From: Aquibacillus salsiterrae
GTDB lineage: Bacteria; Bacillota; Bacilli; Bacillales; Amphibacillaceae
NCBI RefSeq assembly: GCF_028416595.1
Contig: NZ_JAMQKC010000002.1
Coordinates: forward strand, 62,001 to 126,000
Length of the DNA: 64,000 nucleotides
Direction of reading: 5' to 3'
The position numbers were made by a program, and so were the translations under genes. The notes beneath the pieces are model-generated. The model was given only the letters and a program-made list of their open reading frames with translations, was not told the origin of the DNA and ran no database searches. Positions 38,087 through 48,216 of this stretch are shown piece by piece (the stretch's first letter is position 1; each line of letters starts with the position of its first letter).

Positions 38087-39798
38087 AATTAACTCGTTCG
38101 CAATATGCAACACTTTATGGACCAACAGTAGGTGACCAAGTCCGACTAGGTGATACAGATTTATGGATTGAAATAGAAAAAGACTACACCACCTATGGGG
38201 ATGAGAGTGTTTTTGGTGGTGGAAAAGTTATTCGCGATGGGATGGGACAAAGTAGCACGCGAACAAGAGACGAAGGTGTACTGGATTTACTATTAACGAA
38301 TGCCATTATTATCGACTATACCGGAATCGTCAAAGCGGATATAGGTGTAAAAGACGGGCGAATTGTTGCAATTGGTAACGGTGGTAATCCGGACGTGATG
38401 GAGGGTGTAGATCCTAACATGGTCATTGGGGCATCCACAGAAGTGATTGCCTGTGAAGGGAAAATCGTAACAGCTGGCGGGATTGATGCACACATCCATT
38501 TCATTAGTCCACAACAAATTAATGTAGCGATTGCATCGGGCGTGACAACGATGCTTGGTGGTGGAACAGGACCTGCAACTGGAACAAACGCAACAACGTG
38601 TACACCAGGGGAATGGAATATTCACCGGATGCTTGAAGCTGCCGAAGAGTTTCCGATTAACATTGGCTTTTTAGGAAAAGGAAATGCATCCACGAAAGAC
38701 CCACTTCGTGAACAAATCGCAGCAGGAGCAATTGGACTGAAGCTACACGAGGACTGGGGAACAACGCCAGCAGCAATCAGCCAATGTTTAGCGGTTGCTG
38801 ATGAGATGGATGTGCAAGTTGCGATTCATACCGATACGTTAAACGAAGCCGGTTTTCTTGAAGACACGGTTAAAGCGATCGGGGAACGCGTTATCCATAC
38901 CTATCACACAGAAGGTGCAGGTGGTGGTCACGCTCCAGATATTATGCAAATTGCATCGTATCCGTACGTGTTACCATCTTCCACCAACCCAACAAGACCC
39001 TACACAAGTAATACGATTGATGAACACTTAGACATGTTGATGGTTTGTCACCACTTAAGCCATAATGTACCGGAAGATGTTGCGTTTGCTGATTCACGAA
39101 TACGACCTGAAACGATTGCAGCTGAGGATATTCTTCACGATTTAGGTGTGATTAGCATGATTGCATCTGATTCTCAAGCAATGGGGAGAGTCGGCGAAGT
39201 TGTGATTAGAACGTGGCAAACAGCTGACAAGATGAAGAAGCAACGTGGATTTTTAACAGAAGACGAAGCCGCACAAAACGATAATCATCGGGTCAAGCGT
39301 TACATAGCAAAATATACAATCAACCCTGCCGTTACGCACGGGATGGGACACGAGATTGGCTCGGTGGAACCTGGTAAACTAGCAGATCTCGTAATCTGGG
39401 ATCGCAAATTTTTTGGGGCAAAGCCAGAAATTATTTTGAAGGGTGGTTTAATTAGCTACGCACAAATGGGTGACCCAAATGCATCGATTCCTACACCACA
39501 ACCAGTGTTTATGCGCCCAATGTTTGGTGCATTAGGTAGTGCGAAATACAGCACAAGCTTAACGTTCATGTCCAAGGCTGCTTATGATCATAAGATTCAT
39601 GAAAAATTAGGACTAAAAAAGAAAATTGGTATCGTAAGCAACTGTCGTGAGCTAACAAAGCAAGATTTGCCGTACAATACGGCTACACCAACGATTGATG
39701 TGAATCCAGAGACCTACGAAGTAAAAGTTGATGGAGAATTAATCACCTGTGAACCGTTCCAAGAAGTGGCGTTGGCACAAAGGTACTTTTTGTTTTAA
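38083..39798 (+). CDS. ureC: Urease alpha (catalytic) subunit
   Basis: A 571-aa nickel amidohydrolase. Nickel ligands H137 and H139 (GGIDAHIHF), the lysine carbamylated to bridge the two Ni ions (K220 in GLKLHEDW), H249, H275 ([13 protein letters not shown]) and the flap C322/H323 ([12 protein letters not shown]) are all present, so the enzyme should be active once metallated by UreEFGD. Its length is typical. Confidence 0.97.
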   Translation: MKLTRSQYATLYGPTVGDQVRLGDTDLWIEIEKDYTTYGDESVFGGGKVIRDGMGQSSTRTRDEGVLDLLLTNAIIIDYTGIVKADIGVKDGRIVAIGNGGNPDVMEGVDPNMVIGASTEVIACEGKIVTAGGIDAHIHFISPQQINVAIASGVTTMLGGGTGPATGTNATTCTPGEWNIHRMLEAAEEFPINIGFLGKGNASTKDPLREQIAAGAIGLKLHEDWGTTPAAISQCLAVADEMDVQVAIHTDTLNEAGFLEDTVKAIGERVIHTYHTEGAGGGHAPDIMQIASYPYVLPSSTNPTRPYTSNTIDEHLDMLMVCHHLSHNVPEDVAFADSRIRPETIAAEDILHDLGVISMIASDSQAMGRVGEVVIRTWQTADKMKKQRGFLTEDEAAQNDNHRVKRYIAKYTINPAVTHGMGHEIGSVEPGKLADLVIWDRKFFGAKPEIILKGGLISYAQMGDPNASIPTPQPVFMRPMFGALGSAKYSTSLTFMSKAAYDHKIHEKLGLKKKIGIVSNCRELTKQDLPYNTATPTIDVNPETYEVKVDGELITCEPFQEVALAQRYFLF

Positions 39799-39925
39799 TT
39801 GACGCCCAAAAGCGCTCGCCCGAGAGTATTCGGTAGTCAAACGAATTAACCAACCTAATTTCTGTAGGTAATTTTATCAAAACTGCGCTATAAGCAACTT
39901 ATTCAAATAACAGAGGTGACGGAGC

Positions 39926-40369
39926 ATGTTAACCAAACAAGTAATTGGAAATATTGATAACGATGAAAACATCCATGCCAATCGAGAGTGGATCGAGCTT
40001 GATTGGGAGGAATTAAATAAACGAATTTTGCGTAAAAAAACCAATAAAGGTACAGATATTGCTATTTCATTAGAGGAACAAGAACCACTAAAGGTTGGTG
40101 ACATTATTTATCAAGACGAATCAATGCAAGTGGTTATCCGGACCAAAAAGGAAAAAGTGTATATCATTTATCCAGTGTCGAATACCCAAATGGGCAAAAT
40201 GGCGTTTGAACTAGGTAACCGCCATACCCAATGCTTGATATCGAGTGATGAAATTATTGTTCGCTATGACGAAACGCTAGTTAGGCTTTTTGAAGAAGTA
40301 GGTGTTAAATATGAAGAAACAGAGCGTAGATTCAAGCAGCCCTTTAAATACCGAGGGCATAAACACTAA
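39926..40369 (+). CDS. ureE: Urease accessory nickel metallochaperone UreE
   Basis: A 147-aa UreE with the two-domain layout and the conserved MGKMAFELGNRHTQCLI segment carrying the interdomain metal-binding histidine. The C-terminus ends GHKH, a short version of the His-rich tail seen in some UreE. The 127 bp between ureC and ureE hold no gene. It overlaps ureF by 59 bp. Confidence 0.92.
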   Translation: MLTKQVIGNIDNDENIHANREWIELDWEELNKRILRKKTNKGTDIAISLEEQEPLKVGDIIYQDESMQVVIRTKKEKVYIIYPVSNTQMGKMAFELGNRHTQCLISSDEIIVRYDETLVRLFEEVGVKYEETERRFKQPFKYRGHKH

Positions 40370-41045
40370 CTTTCTATATTTAATGCACATTCACGATTCT
40401 GCTTTTCCGATTGGATCTTATACGCAATCGTTTGGAATGGAAACGTATATTCAATCCGATGACATTCTAACTAAACAGAAATTATTTAGTTTTCTGAAAG
40501 CTTATGTAAGCGAAAATCTACTATTTACGGATGCAATTTTTGTTAAAGAAGCATACGAGCATTTTCAAAACGATGATTGGAACGCGATTGTACGGTTGGA
40601 AAACATCTGTGACGCGAGTAAAAATGCAACCGAAACAAGAGAGGCAAGTAAGATGATGGGTAAGCAATTTTTGCGAGGCATCTTACCTGTTTTTCCTGAC
40701 GAAGGTTTAACGAAGTGGAAAGCAGCTTTAGATAATGGGCAGGTGAAGGGTCACTTCCCGATTGTTTACAGCCTGTACACGTTAAAAATGGCGTTTGACT
40801 TATTTACGACTATTTTAACTTATTTATATTCTTCGACAATTTCATTGGTTCACAACGGGGTTCGGGCCATTCCGCTTGGCCAAAAAGCCGGAATCGAAAT
40901 TATTCATAAACTAATACCTGAAATTATCGAAGCTGCAAAAAAGGCGATGAATCTTAATCTGGACGATCTATCAAACCATGCAGTTGGTTTAGAAATTGCA
41001 TCGATGCAGCATGCGTATTTACATTCTAGATTGTTTATTTCTTAA
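40311..41045 (+). CDS. ureF: Urease accessory protein UreF
   Basis: A 244-aa all-helical UreF with LMHIHDSAFPIGSYTQSFGMETYIQ near the N-terminus, the family signature. UreF works with UreD and UreG to load nickel and CO2 into apo-urease. I chose the ATG at 40311 within ureE; an upstream start at 40302 is possible. Confidence 0.92.
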   Translation: MKKQSVDSSSPLNTEGINTNFLYLMHIHDSAFPIGSYTQSFGMETYIQSDDILTKQKLFSFLKAYVSENLLFTDAIFVKEAYEHFQNDDWNAIVRLENICDASKNATETREASKMMGKQFLRGILPVFPDEGLTKWKAALDNGQVKGHFPIVYSLYTLKMAFDLFTTILTYLYSSTISLVHNGVRAIPLGQKAGIEIIHKLIPEIIEAAKKAMNLNLDDLSNHAVGLEIASMQHAYLHSRLFIS

Positions 41046-41069
41046 AATTAATGGAAAGGATTGTTAAAC

Positions 41070-41708
41070 ATGAAACCAGTTATTATTGGAGTTGGAGGAC
41101 CGGTTGGTTCAGGGAAAACAGCGCTTGTCGAGCGACTTACTAGAGAAATGGCGGCTGATTACAGTATCGGTGTCATTACCAATGATATTTATACGAAAGA
41201 GGACGCGGAATTTTTAACAAAAAACGGTGTATTGCCGAAAGAACGAATTATTGGCGTAGAAACCGGGGGATGTCCACACACAGCAATTCGCGAAGATGCA
41301 TCGATGAATTTTGAAGCAATTGATGAATTGAAGCGCCGTTTTGACGATTTAGATATTATTTTACTTGAAAGTGGTGGAGATAATTTATCTGCGACATTTA
41401 GCCCGGAGTTAGTCGATGGCTATATTTATGTGATTGATGTAGCAGAAGGTGGAGACATTCCTCGTAAAAGAGGCCCTGGTGTTGCACGCTCTGACTTATT
41501 AGTTGTTAACAAAATTGATCTTGCACCATATGTAGAGGTTGATTTGGATAAGATGCGCGAAGATACGAAAAACGCCCGTGAGGACCGCCCGTTTGTGTTC
41601 ACCAATGTGAAAAAGGGTGTGGAAACAGATAAAGTAGTCAATTGGATTAAGTATTACATGTTGCTTGAGGACAGCACAGAAGAGGTTGCGAATGTCAGCA
41701 GTAACTAA
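41070..41708 (+). CDS. ureG: Urease accessory GTPase UreG
   Basis: A 212-aa SIMIBI GTPase with P-loop [15 protein letters not shown], the metal-binding Cys-Pro-His motif in [14 protein letters not shown], and the NKID guanine-specificity motif ([10 protein letters not shown]). It hydrolyses GTP during nickel insertion. The ATG at 41070 follows GGAAAGG. It overlaps ureD by 17 bp. Confidence 0.95.
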   Translation: MKPVIIGVGGPVGSGKTALVERLTREMAADYSIGVITNDIYTKEDAEFLTKNGVLPKERIIGVETGGCPHTAIREDASMNFEAIDELKRRFDDLDIILLESGGDNLSATFSPELVDGYIYVIDVAEGGDIPRKRGPGVARSDLLVVNKIDLAPYVEVDLDKMREDTKNAREDRPFVFTNVKKGVETDKVVNWIKYYMLLEDSTEEVANVSSN

Positions 41709-42498
41709 AGCTGCACCGTCACACGGAAAACTAGATATAAAGTTTCGCAATGTTCGAGGTAAAACGAGTTTAGTTGATTGTTATCAGCAACCGCCACTGA
41801 AAGCCAGTCGTGCATTATATATAGAAGGAACTAGGAAAGCAACTGTCTATTTAATGGAGTCTTCTGGTGGCCTGGTTGCTGGTGATCGAAATGATTTTAC
41901 TGTTGAACTAGAGGAAAATACAGAAGTCGTACTGAAGCCACAATCCGCAACAAAAGTATATCCTGCTTTTAATAATCAGCCAAGTGAGCAGACAATTACG
42001 ATTCATATCGGAGAAAATAGTCATCTTGAATGGAATAGAGATGAAATTATTCCGTTTGAGCGCGCGAAGTTTAATGGTAAATCTCGCGTTCAAATGACCA
42101 ATTCCTCAAGCCTTTTATGGAACGAAATTATTTATTCCGGTCGGGAAAAAAGAGGGGAAAAATTTGCTTTCCAGGAATGTAACACGCATCTTGAGGTATG
42201 GATGGAGGCAGAGTGTGTCGTTTATGATTCTCTGAAATTACATCCGAAAGAGCAGGAGCTTCAGCAATTGAGTGTGCTAGAGGACTTTAATTATATCGGG
42301 AATTTATGGTTTATTTGCTCAGAGGCAAGTAAGGTTGACAGTACGGAGTTTCAGAAATTACTTGTCCAAACCGAAAACCATAAATCAGGCATCTCCACAC
42401 TAGACGGTAAAGGTATTTTAGTACGCTGGTTATCTAACAACTTACCACTGATAAAACGAGAAATGGAAACTCTAGATATGCATTTATTGACCAAGTAG
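41692..42498 (+). CDS. ureD: Urease accessory protein UreD (UreH)
   Basis: A 268-aa UreD with [23 protein letters not shown] and [11 protein letters not shown], the family hallmarks. It is the scaffold that docks UreF-UreG onto urease. The ATG at 41692 lies within the end of ureG after AGAGGTTG. Last gene of the ureABCEFGD cluster, followed by a hairpin terminator after about 220 bp. Confidence 0.92.
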   Translation: MSAVTKAAPSHGKLDIKFRNVRGKTSLVDCYQQPPLKASRALYIEGTRKATVYLMESSGGLVAGDRNDFTVELEENTEVVLKPQSATKVYPAFNNQPSEQTITIHIGENSHLEWNRDEIIPFERAKFNGKSRVQMTNSSSLLWNEIIYSGREKRGEKFAFQECNTHLEVWMEAECVVYDSLKLHPKEQELQQLSVLEDFNYIGNLWFICSEASKVDSTEFQKLLVQTENHKSGISTLDGKGILVRWLSNNLPLIKREMETLDMHLLTK

Positions 42499-42718
42499 CT
42501 ACGAACAATGACTTATAGGTTCTTTAGCGCTGATTAAGGAGAGGGATCTGTCTTAATTTCTACAATAAATTTAAAATACTTCTCATTGAATTAAGATGCA
42601 AGGGAATGCTTATGGTGTATTGGTTCAAAATGATGCACGTATTAATGATGATCAGAAAAACTAAGAAATTTAGACCTTACAACATAACTCTTATTGGTGA
42701 AAAATTAATAAACTAGAT

Positions 42719-42760
42719 AAAAGCCGTCTCTGTACATAACAAGTTCGAGTCGGCTTTTGG
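42719..42760 (+). terminator. Terminator downstream of the urease operon
   Basis: AAAAGCCGTCTC pairs with GAGTCGGCTTTT (about 42719-42730 and 42747-42758, one internal mismatch), followed by T-rich sequence. Confidence 0.65.
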
Positions 42761-42896
42761 TGTTTTATAACTTCTGTCTGAGAAACCCTAGCTCGAAGAC
42801 GAAGGAGCGACCGCACAGATGTTTCACTTATATAACTGAGCTCCCAAAATTAATGAATCAATAAATTATTAGTACAGATCATGACAAATTTAGTAG

Positions 42897-42918
42897 GTAG
42901 TTAATTGACAATCCAAGT
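42897..42918 (+). repeat. 22-bp exact repeat shared with the transposase-remnant region
   Basis: The 22 bases at 42897-42918 are identical to 31411-31432 and contain TTGACA, which could act as the -35 of a cas3 promoter (17 bp later: GAAAAT). The rest of 42499-42985 holds no gene that I can support. Confidence 0.6.
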
Positions 42919-42985
42919 AAAGTATTGGAAAATATTACTATAAATAATACCCGATACACAGTCTACCGTAGGAGGGATGTGTAAA

Positions 42986-45421
42986 TTGGAATCTATCGCA
43001 CATATCCGAGAAGATGATAAACAAATACAGACAGTAGAAGACCACTTATTAGAAGTTAAGGAATTGGCTGAATCTTATGGTGAGAAAATAGGAATAAGGC
43101 ATATAGCTGGTCTTGCTGGAATGTTACATGATTTAGGGAAGTATACGCTTGAATTTAAATCATATCTTCTGGAAGCTGTTAATAATCCTGATCAACCACC
43201 AAAAAAAGGAAGTGTCGATCATTCGACGGCAGGGGGAAAACTTTTATATGAACTACTACATACCCAAGAGACTTTACGGGAGAACATGTATAAAGTTTTT
43301 TTATCGGAAGTAGTTGGTAACGCTATCATTTCTCACCATTCCTACCTCCATGATTTTCTAGACCCTGAATTGAATTCAAAGTATTTAAATAGGGTGGCAG
43401 ACAAGGAACTTTCGGAATTCAATTTAACGAAACAATGTTTTTTTAATCGTGTCATAAGTGAAAAGGAATTTAGTCTTTATGTTGACCAAGCTGCTGAGGA
43501 ATTAGAAGAATATTTGTCTAGACATCCACAAGATAAGTGGTGGGAACAACTCATGTTTTTAACAAAATATATTTTCAGCTCATTAATTGATGCAGATAGA
43601 ACCAATACACGACTTTTTGAGGAAAACAATAAATTTAAAGAAACACTAGACGTCAATCAATTATTCCAGCAATATTACCAAAGGCTAATGAAAAAAATAG
43701 AATTCTTTAAAAATCAACAGAATGTAAATGAAAAAATAAACGTACTTAGAAGTCAAATGTCCGATCGATGCGATAAATTTGCTGAGAGACCTTCAGGAAT
43801 TTATACGTTATCCATCCCAACTGGCGGAGGGAAAACGCTTGCTAGCTTAAGGTACGCGCTTAAACATGCAAAATCATATAATAAAAAACACATTATTTAT
43901 GTTGTTCCTTATACAACAATTATTGAACAAAATGCCGAAGAGGTACGAACAATTCTAGAAGATGATGTTAACATTTTAGAACACCATTCCAATGTAATTG
44001 AAGATAGAAAAAATGATGATGAATCACAGGATGGTATGATTACTACCCAACAGAAGCTTAAACTTGCCAAAGATAATTGGGATTCACCGATTGTTTTTAC
44101 TACATTAGTACAGTTTCTCAATGTGTTTTATGCAAATGGAAGTCGAAACATAAGGAGGCTACATAATTTAAGTGAGTCGATTATTATCTTTGACGAGGTG
44201 CAAAAGGTTCCTGTCTCCTGTATTTCTTTATTTAATCAAGCTGTGAATTTTTTGAAGAACAATTCCAATTCAAGCATCTTACTTTGTACAGCTACCCAAC
44301 CAGCTCTTGACTTTGTCGAACATAAATTAGATATAACTTCAGATGCTGAAATAATTGAAGATCTTGATAGTGTAATTCAGGATTTTAAACGGGTAGAAAT
44401 TGTAGATAATGCTAGCTATACATCCTTTACTAATGATAAAATTATAGATTTTCTAAAGAAGAAGGCTTTAGAGGTTCAAAGTATGTTAGTCGTTTTAAAT
44501 ACAAAATCAGTAGTAAAGAATCTATATAATCTTTTGAAGGAAACAGAATGGGATATACCAATCTATCATTTAAGTACGTCGATGTGTGCCGCACACCGGA
44601 ACATTATATTGAAGGAGATTAGAGACTACCTAAATAAGGGCAAACCTATCATTTGTGTGAGTACGCAGTTAATAGAAGCTGGGGTTGATGTAAGCTTTGA
44701 TTGCGTGATTCGATCTTTGGCGGGGCTTGATTCGATAGCTCAAGCAGCAGGAAGGTGTAACCGCCACGGGGAACATAGCATACAAAATGTCTATGTTATT
44801 GATCATGAAGAAGAAAATCTTAGCCGATTAAAAGAAATTAAAGTTGGTAAACAAATCGCTAAACAAATTCTTGTTGATATTCGCGGAGATCACAATGCCC
44901 ACGGGGGAGATATTTTGTCGAAACAGGCGATGGACAGATACTTTAAAGAATATTATCAGATTCTAAAGTCGGATTTAAATTATTTTATTCCAAAATTAGA
45001 TATCGAGATGACCGAGTTACTGACATCCCCAAGACATCTAAATAACTATCATAATGCTTTTCAAAAAAAATATAACAAATCAATCGAACTACTTATAACT
45101 AATAGTTATCGTACTGCTGCAGAAAATTTCCGCGTTATTGCTCAAAATACAATGCCTGTCATTGTGCCTTATGGAGAGGGAAAAGAGATAATAGCGGAAT
45201 TAAATAGTTATCGTACTATTGAGGATCTTTCAAAATTATTAAAAAAAGCACAACAGTATACGATTAATCTCTATGATTTTGAAAAAGATCACTTGATTAA
45301 AAATGATGGGATAGTCAGTTATCTAGACGGTAATGTTTATGCTTTGAAAGACGGTGGATACAACAAAGAATATGGTCTTGTTATGGAGAATGACAATGAT
45401 TTGGATTCCTTGGTATTTTAA
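42986..45421 (+). CDS. cas3: CRISPR-associated nuclease/helicase Cas3, type I-C
   Basis: An 811-aa single-chain Cas3. The N-terminal HD nuclease domain (HLLEV, then GMLHDLGKY with H48/D49, later SVDHS and ISHHS) is followed by an SF2 helicase with Walker A SIPTGGGKT (around residue 280), DExH box IIFDEVQKV (around 400), SILLCTATQP, and the C-terminal helicase block GRCNRHGE. It degrades DNA after recruitment by Cascade. Start: the ATG at 42977 abuts the GGAGGG site, so TTG at 42986 is better placed. First gene of the cas cluster, separated from cas5 by 178 bp. Confidence 0.94.
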   Translation: MESIAHIREDDKQIQTVEDHLLEVKELAESYGEKIGIRHIAGLAGMLHDLGKYTLEFKSYLLEAVNNPDQPPKKGSVDHSTAGGKLLYELLHTQETLRENMYKVFLSEVVGNAIISHHSYLHDFLDPELNSKYLNRVADKELSEFNLTKQCFFNRVISEKEFSLYVDQAAEELEEYLSRHPQDKWWEQLMFLTKYIFSSLIDADRTNTRLFEENNKFKETLDVNQLFQQYYQRLMKKIEFFKNQQNVNEKINVLRSQMSDRCDKFAERPSGIYTLSIPTGGGKTLASLRYALKHAKSYNKKHIIYVVPYTTIIEQNAEEVRTILEDDVNILEHHSNVIEDRKNDDESQDGMITTQQKLKLAKDNWDSPIVFTTLVQFLNVFYANGSRNIRRLHNLSESIIIFDEVQKVPVSCISLFNQAVNFLKNNSNSSILLCTATQPALDFVEHKLDITSDAEIIEDLDSVIQDFKRVEIVDNASYTSFTNDKIIDFLKKKALEVQSMLVVLNTKSVVKNLYNLLKETEWDIPIYHLSTSMCAAHRNIILKEIRDYLNKGKPIICVSTQLIEAGVDVSFDCVIRSLAGLDSIAQAAGRCNRHGEHSIQNVYVIDHEEENLSRLKEIKVGKQIAKQILVDIRGDHNAHGGDILSKQAMDRYFKEYYQILKSDLNYFIPKLDIEMTELLTSPRHLNNYHNAFQKKYNKSIELLITNSYRTAAENFRVIAQNTMPVIVPYGEGKEIIAELNSYRTIEDLSKLLKKAQQYTINLYDFEKDHLIKNDGIVSYLDGNVYALKDGGYNKEYGLVMENDNDLDSLVF

Positions 45422-45498
45422 AAACCTATCACTTAAAATGGATAGGTTTTTAAATCAAATCATATAATATATTTTTCAATCCACGCTTAAAAAGCGAC
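45420..45498 (-). ncRNA. Candidate crRNA-like regulatory RNA (CreR-type) with a degenerate CRISPR repeat
   Basis: On the minus strand, 45498-45473 reads GTCGC-TTTTTAA-GCGTGGATTGAAA plus A. Both ends are identical to the array repeat (first 5 nt and 13 nt near the 3' end), with the central stem-loop shortened by 6 nt. An extended -10 (TGATATACT, minus strand 45512-45504) places the start at the first repeat bases. A spacer-like tract begins at 45472 and a hairpin ends near 45420, for an RNA of about 79 nt. The first 13 nt of the tract (45472-45460) recur exactly at 45548-45536, over TATAAT upstream of cas5. CreR-type RNAs guide Cascade to repress cas promoters. Function here is inference. Confidence 0.55.
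45421..45450. terminator. Hairpin terminator after cas3, also reads on the minus strand
   Basis: AAAACCTATC / GATAGGTTTT (45421-45430 and 45441-45450). It would end cas3 transcripts and, read from the minus strand, the candidate crRNA-like RNA that starts near 45498. Confidence 0.65.
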
Positions 45499-45535
45499 AC
45501 TGTAGTATATCATAAAATTAAAAAAATATATTAGT

Positions 45536-45548
45536 TCATATAATATAT
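45536..45548 (-). promoter_or_regulatory. Protospacer-like match to the crRNA-like RNA, overlapping a TATAAT box before cas5
   Basis: The minus strand 45548-45536 is ATATATTATATGA, the first 13 nt of the candidate spacer. On the plus strand the same bases contain TATAAT (45539-45544), a possible cas5 -10, though no good -35 is visible. The flanking bases on the PAM side are ATT rather than the TTC known for type I-C. Confidence 0.4.
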
Positions 45549-45608
45549 AATTTAAATTTTTTGATTATGGATGTATAGTTATTATAAAGTTTAAAGGAGG
45601 TGGTAAAC

Positions 45609-46322
45609 ATGAGAAATGCAATTGAATTCGAAGTTTTTGGTGACTATGCTTTATTTACTGATCCTCTCACGAAATTAGGCGGGGAAAAATTATCATACCA
45701 AGTTCCAACTTATCAAGCGTTAAAAGGTATTGTCGAATCAATATATTGGAAGCCGACACTACTAATGGTCATTGATGAGGTTCGTGTAATGAACGCAATT
45801 CGTATGGAATCGAAAGGTGTTCGACCAATTGAATACGGTGGGGGAAATACATTAGCTAATTACACATATTTGCGAGACGTAAGGTATCAAGTGCGAGCCC
45901 ATTTTATGTTTAATCCGTATCGCCCTGACCTGGCTTTTGACCGAAATGAAAATAAGCACCACAACATCCTAAAGCGCTCGCTCAAAGCGGGAGGACGCCG
46001 AGATATTTTTTTAGGTGCTAGAGAGTGCCAAGGGTATGTAGAACCGTGTGAATTTGGTGAAACGGAAGGGTTTTATGACAATTATGGTGGTGAGATTCAC
46101 TTAGGGACGATGGTTCATGGAATCAATTATCCAGATGAAACGGGTAGAGATGAAATGGAAGTTCGTCTTTGGAGTCCGGTAATGAAAGATGGCGTTATTT
46201 CTTTTATTAAGCCGAATGAATGTACGCAAATACGCAAGATTTCAGATATGCAACCGAAAGTCTTCAAAAAAAATAATATTGAATCTGTAGATGAGTTATT
46301 CAGCCAATTGGAAGAGAGGTGA
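45609..46322 (+). CDS. cas5c: Cas5c (Cas5d), crRNA-processing endonuclease of type I-C
   Basis: A 237-aa Cas5 of subtype I-C. In this subtype Cas5 replaces Cas6 and cuts pre-crRNA at the base of the repeat hairpin. The N-terminal [35 protein letters not shown] and the [14 protein letters not shown] region are characteristic. Ribosome site AAAGGAGGTG gives the ATG at 45609. It ends 4 bp before cas8c. Confidence 0.93.
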   Translation: MRNAIEFEVFGDYALFTDPLTKLGGEKLSYQVPTYQALKGIVESIYWKPTLLMVIDEVRVMNAIRMESKGVRPIEYGGGNTLANYTYLRDVRYQVRAHFMFNPYRPDLAFDRNENKHHNILKRSLKAGGRRDIFLGARECQGYVEPCEFGETEGFYDNYGGEIHLGTMVHGINYPDETGRDEMEVRLWSPVMKDGVISFIKPNECTQIRKISDMQPKVFKKNNIESVDELFSQLEER

Positions 46323-46326
46323 AGCG

Positions 46327-48204
46327 ATGAGCTGGTTATTACAATTGTATAAAACCTATGAGGCTAATCTTGACCAGGTAGGTATCATTGAAAAAAAGGC
46401 AAATGACAAAGAGTATACACTTTTACCTGTTGCTCACACGACCCAAAATGCACATATTGAAGTAAATATTACAGAAGATGGCAACTTCCATTCTGCTTTT
46501 GTAATTGACAAAATAAATACAGTGATTCCAAGCACAGAAGAATCAGCTAGTAGGGCAGGCTCAAAAATTGCTCCATACCCTCTCCATGACAAGCTAAGTT
46601 ATGTGGCTGGTGATTTTGTTGCCTATGGTGGTAAGGTGAAAAAAGAAGAGCCCTTTACATATTATATTGAACAGTTAGAGAACTGGGCGCTATCACCTTA
46701 TAGCAACGATAAAGTAAAAAGTATATATAGCTATTTAAAGAAACAACAATTAATAAAAGATTTAGTGAAGGAAAACATCCTCTATCTAGATAAGGATGAA
46801 AAGCTGATTGAAGCATGGGATAAGAAATACGAGTCGTTACATGGAGATAAACCGGCAATCTTTTCGGTAATAACAGGTGGACAAGAAAGTGCCTTTATTC
46901 GTTTTAATGTCCATTCATCAACGAGATTGCTAGAAAAGGTTTGGAATGATACGGCGATGTACGATTCCTTTATCAAGTATTATAACAACTTATTGGGGGG
47001 CGAGGATTTATGCTTTGTAACTGGACAAAAGCTACCGAGTACAGAAAAGCACGCTAATAAAATTAGAAATGCCGGAGATAAAGCAAAACTGATTTCTGCT
47101 AATGATAAAGCAGGCTTTACTTATAGGGGAAGATTTAATAAAAGTATTGAAGCGGCTAGCATTAGTTATGAAGTATCTCAAAAAGCTCACAATGCATTAA
47201 AGTGGTTAATTAATCGCCAAGGTAAAGCAATCGACAATCGTGTGTTTTTAGTTTGGGGAAACGAGGGTTCTCCATTACCTAGTCCGATAGAGGATACATT
47301 TGATATAAGTAGGATGATGCCTGGTTTATCCGGTGAACCAACACAAACGCTGTTTACAAATAAAGAGTTTTCTCGAGAGTTTGCAAAAGCACTAGATGGA
47401 TATAAAAATGACTTATCCACCCAAGCAGATGTTAATATTTTGATACTTGATTCGGCAACTACTGGTCGCTTGGCGGTTCTTTACTATCGGAATTTTAATA
47501 AAGAAATCTACTTAGACCGTTTGAAAAAATGGCATTCGACATGTGTGTGGCACCATGGTTACAAAAAGGGTACTTCATTTATAGGTGCTCCTGCGACTAA
47601 AGATATCGCATATGCAGCTTATGGACCAAGGGCAAATGAGAAAATTGTCAAAGGATTAATGGAACGACTGCTTCCGTGTATTGTAGATGATAAAAGAACA
47701 CCTAAAGATATCGTAAAAAGTTGCCTACAACGGGCATCTAATCCTGCTTCAATGGAAAAATGGGAATGGGAAAAAACACTAAGTGTAGCTTGTGCAGTCA
47801 TAAATAGAGAGGAGGGGTTTGAAGTGGCTTTAGATAAAGAAAGTAAGGACCGTGACTATTTGTTTGGGCGTTTATTAGCAGTTGCAGATGTGTTAGAGAG
47901 AAGAGCATTGGGGTCTGAAGAAACAAGATCAACAAATGCGATCCGTTATATGAATGGGTTTTCTAAGCATCCTGCTCGAACATGGAAAACAATTCAAGAT
48001 AGTCTTCAACCATACCAAGCACGATTAGGGACCAATGGGTTATATTTAACAAAACTAATGGATGAAATTGCATCGAAAATAGAACTAGATGATTTTAATA
48101 ATAAACCACTTTCAGGAAAGTATTTGTTAGGGTTATATAGTCAACGTCATGAATTGTATCAGAAAAAGGAAGCGAAAGAACCAGTTGAAGAAAACTCAAA
48201 ATGA
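46327..48204 (+). CDS. cas8c: Cas8c (Csd1), large subunit of type I-C Cascade
   Basis: A 625-aa Csd1-family protein. It begins MSWLLQLYKTYEANLDQVG, typical of Csd1, and has the mid-protein YRGRFNKSIEAASISYEVSQKAHNALKWLI block. Cas8c recognises the PAM and, in this subtype, an internal start supplies the small Cas11c subunit. A candidate internal start was not resolved here. The ATG at 46327 follows GAGAGGTGAAG. Confidence 0.93.
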   Translation: MSWLLQLYKTYEANLDQVGIIEKKANDKEYTLLPVAHTTQNAHIEVNITEDGNFHSAFVIDKINTVIPSTEESASRAGSKIAPYPLHDKLSYVAGDFVAYGGKVKKEEPFTYYIEQLENWALSPYSNDKVKSIYSYLKKQQLIKDLVKENILYLDKDEKLIEAWDKKYESLHGDKPAIFSVITGGQESAFIRFNVHSSTRLLEKVWNDTAMYDSFIKYYNNLLGGEDLCFVTGQKLPSTEKHANKIRNAGDKAKLISANDKAGFTYRGRFNKSIEAASISYEVSQKAHNALKWLINRQGKAIDNRVFLVWGNEGSPLPSPIEDTFDISRMMPGLSGEPTQTLFTNKEFSREFAKALDGYKNDLSTQADVNILILDSATTGRLAVLYYRNFNKEIYLDRLKKWHSTCVWHHGYKKGTSFIGAPATKDIAYAAYGPRANEKIVKGLMERLLPCIVDDKRTPKDIVKSCLQRASNPASMEKWEWEKTLSVACAVINREEGFEVALDKESKDRDYLFGRLLAVADVLERRALGSEETRSTNAIRYMNGFSKHPARTWKTIQDSLQPYQARLGTNGLYLTKLMDEIASKIELDDFNNKPLSGKYLLGLYSQRHELYQKKEAKEPVEENSK

Positions 48205-48216
48205 GGAGAGAAAAAA

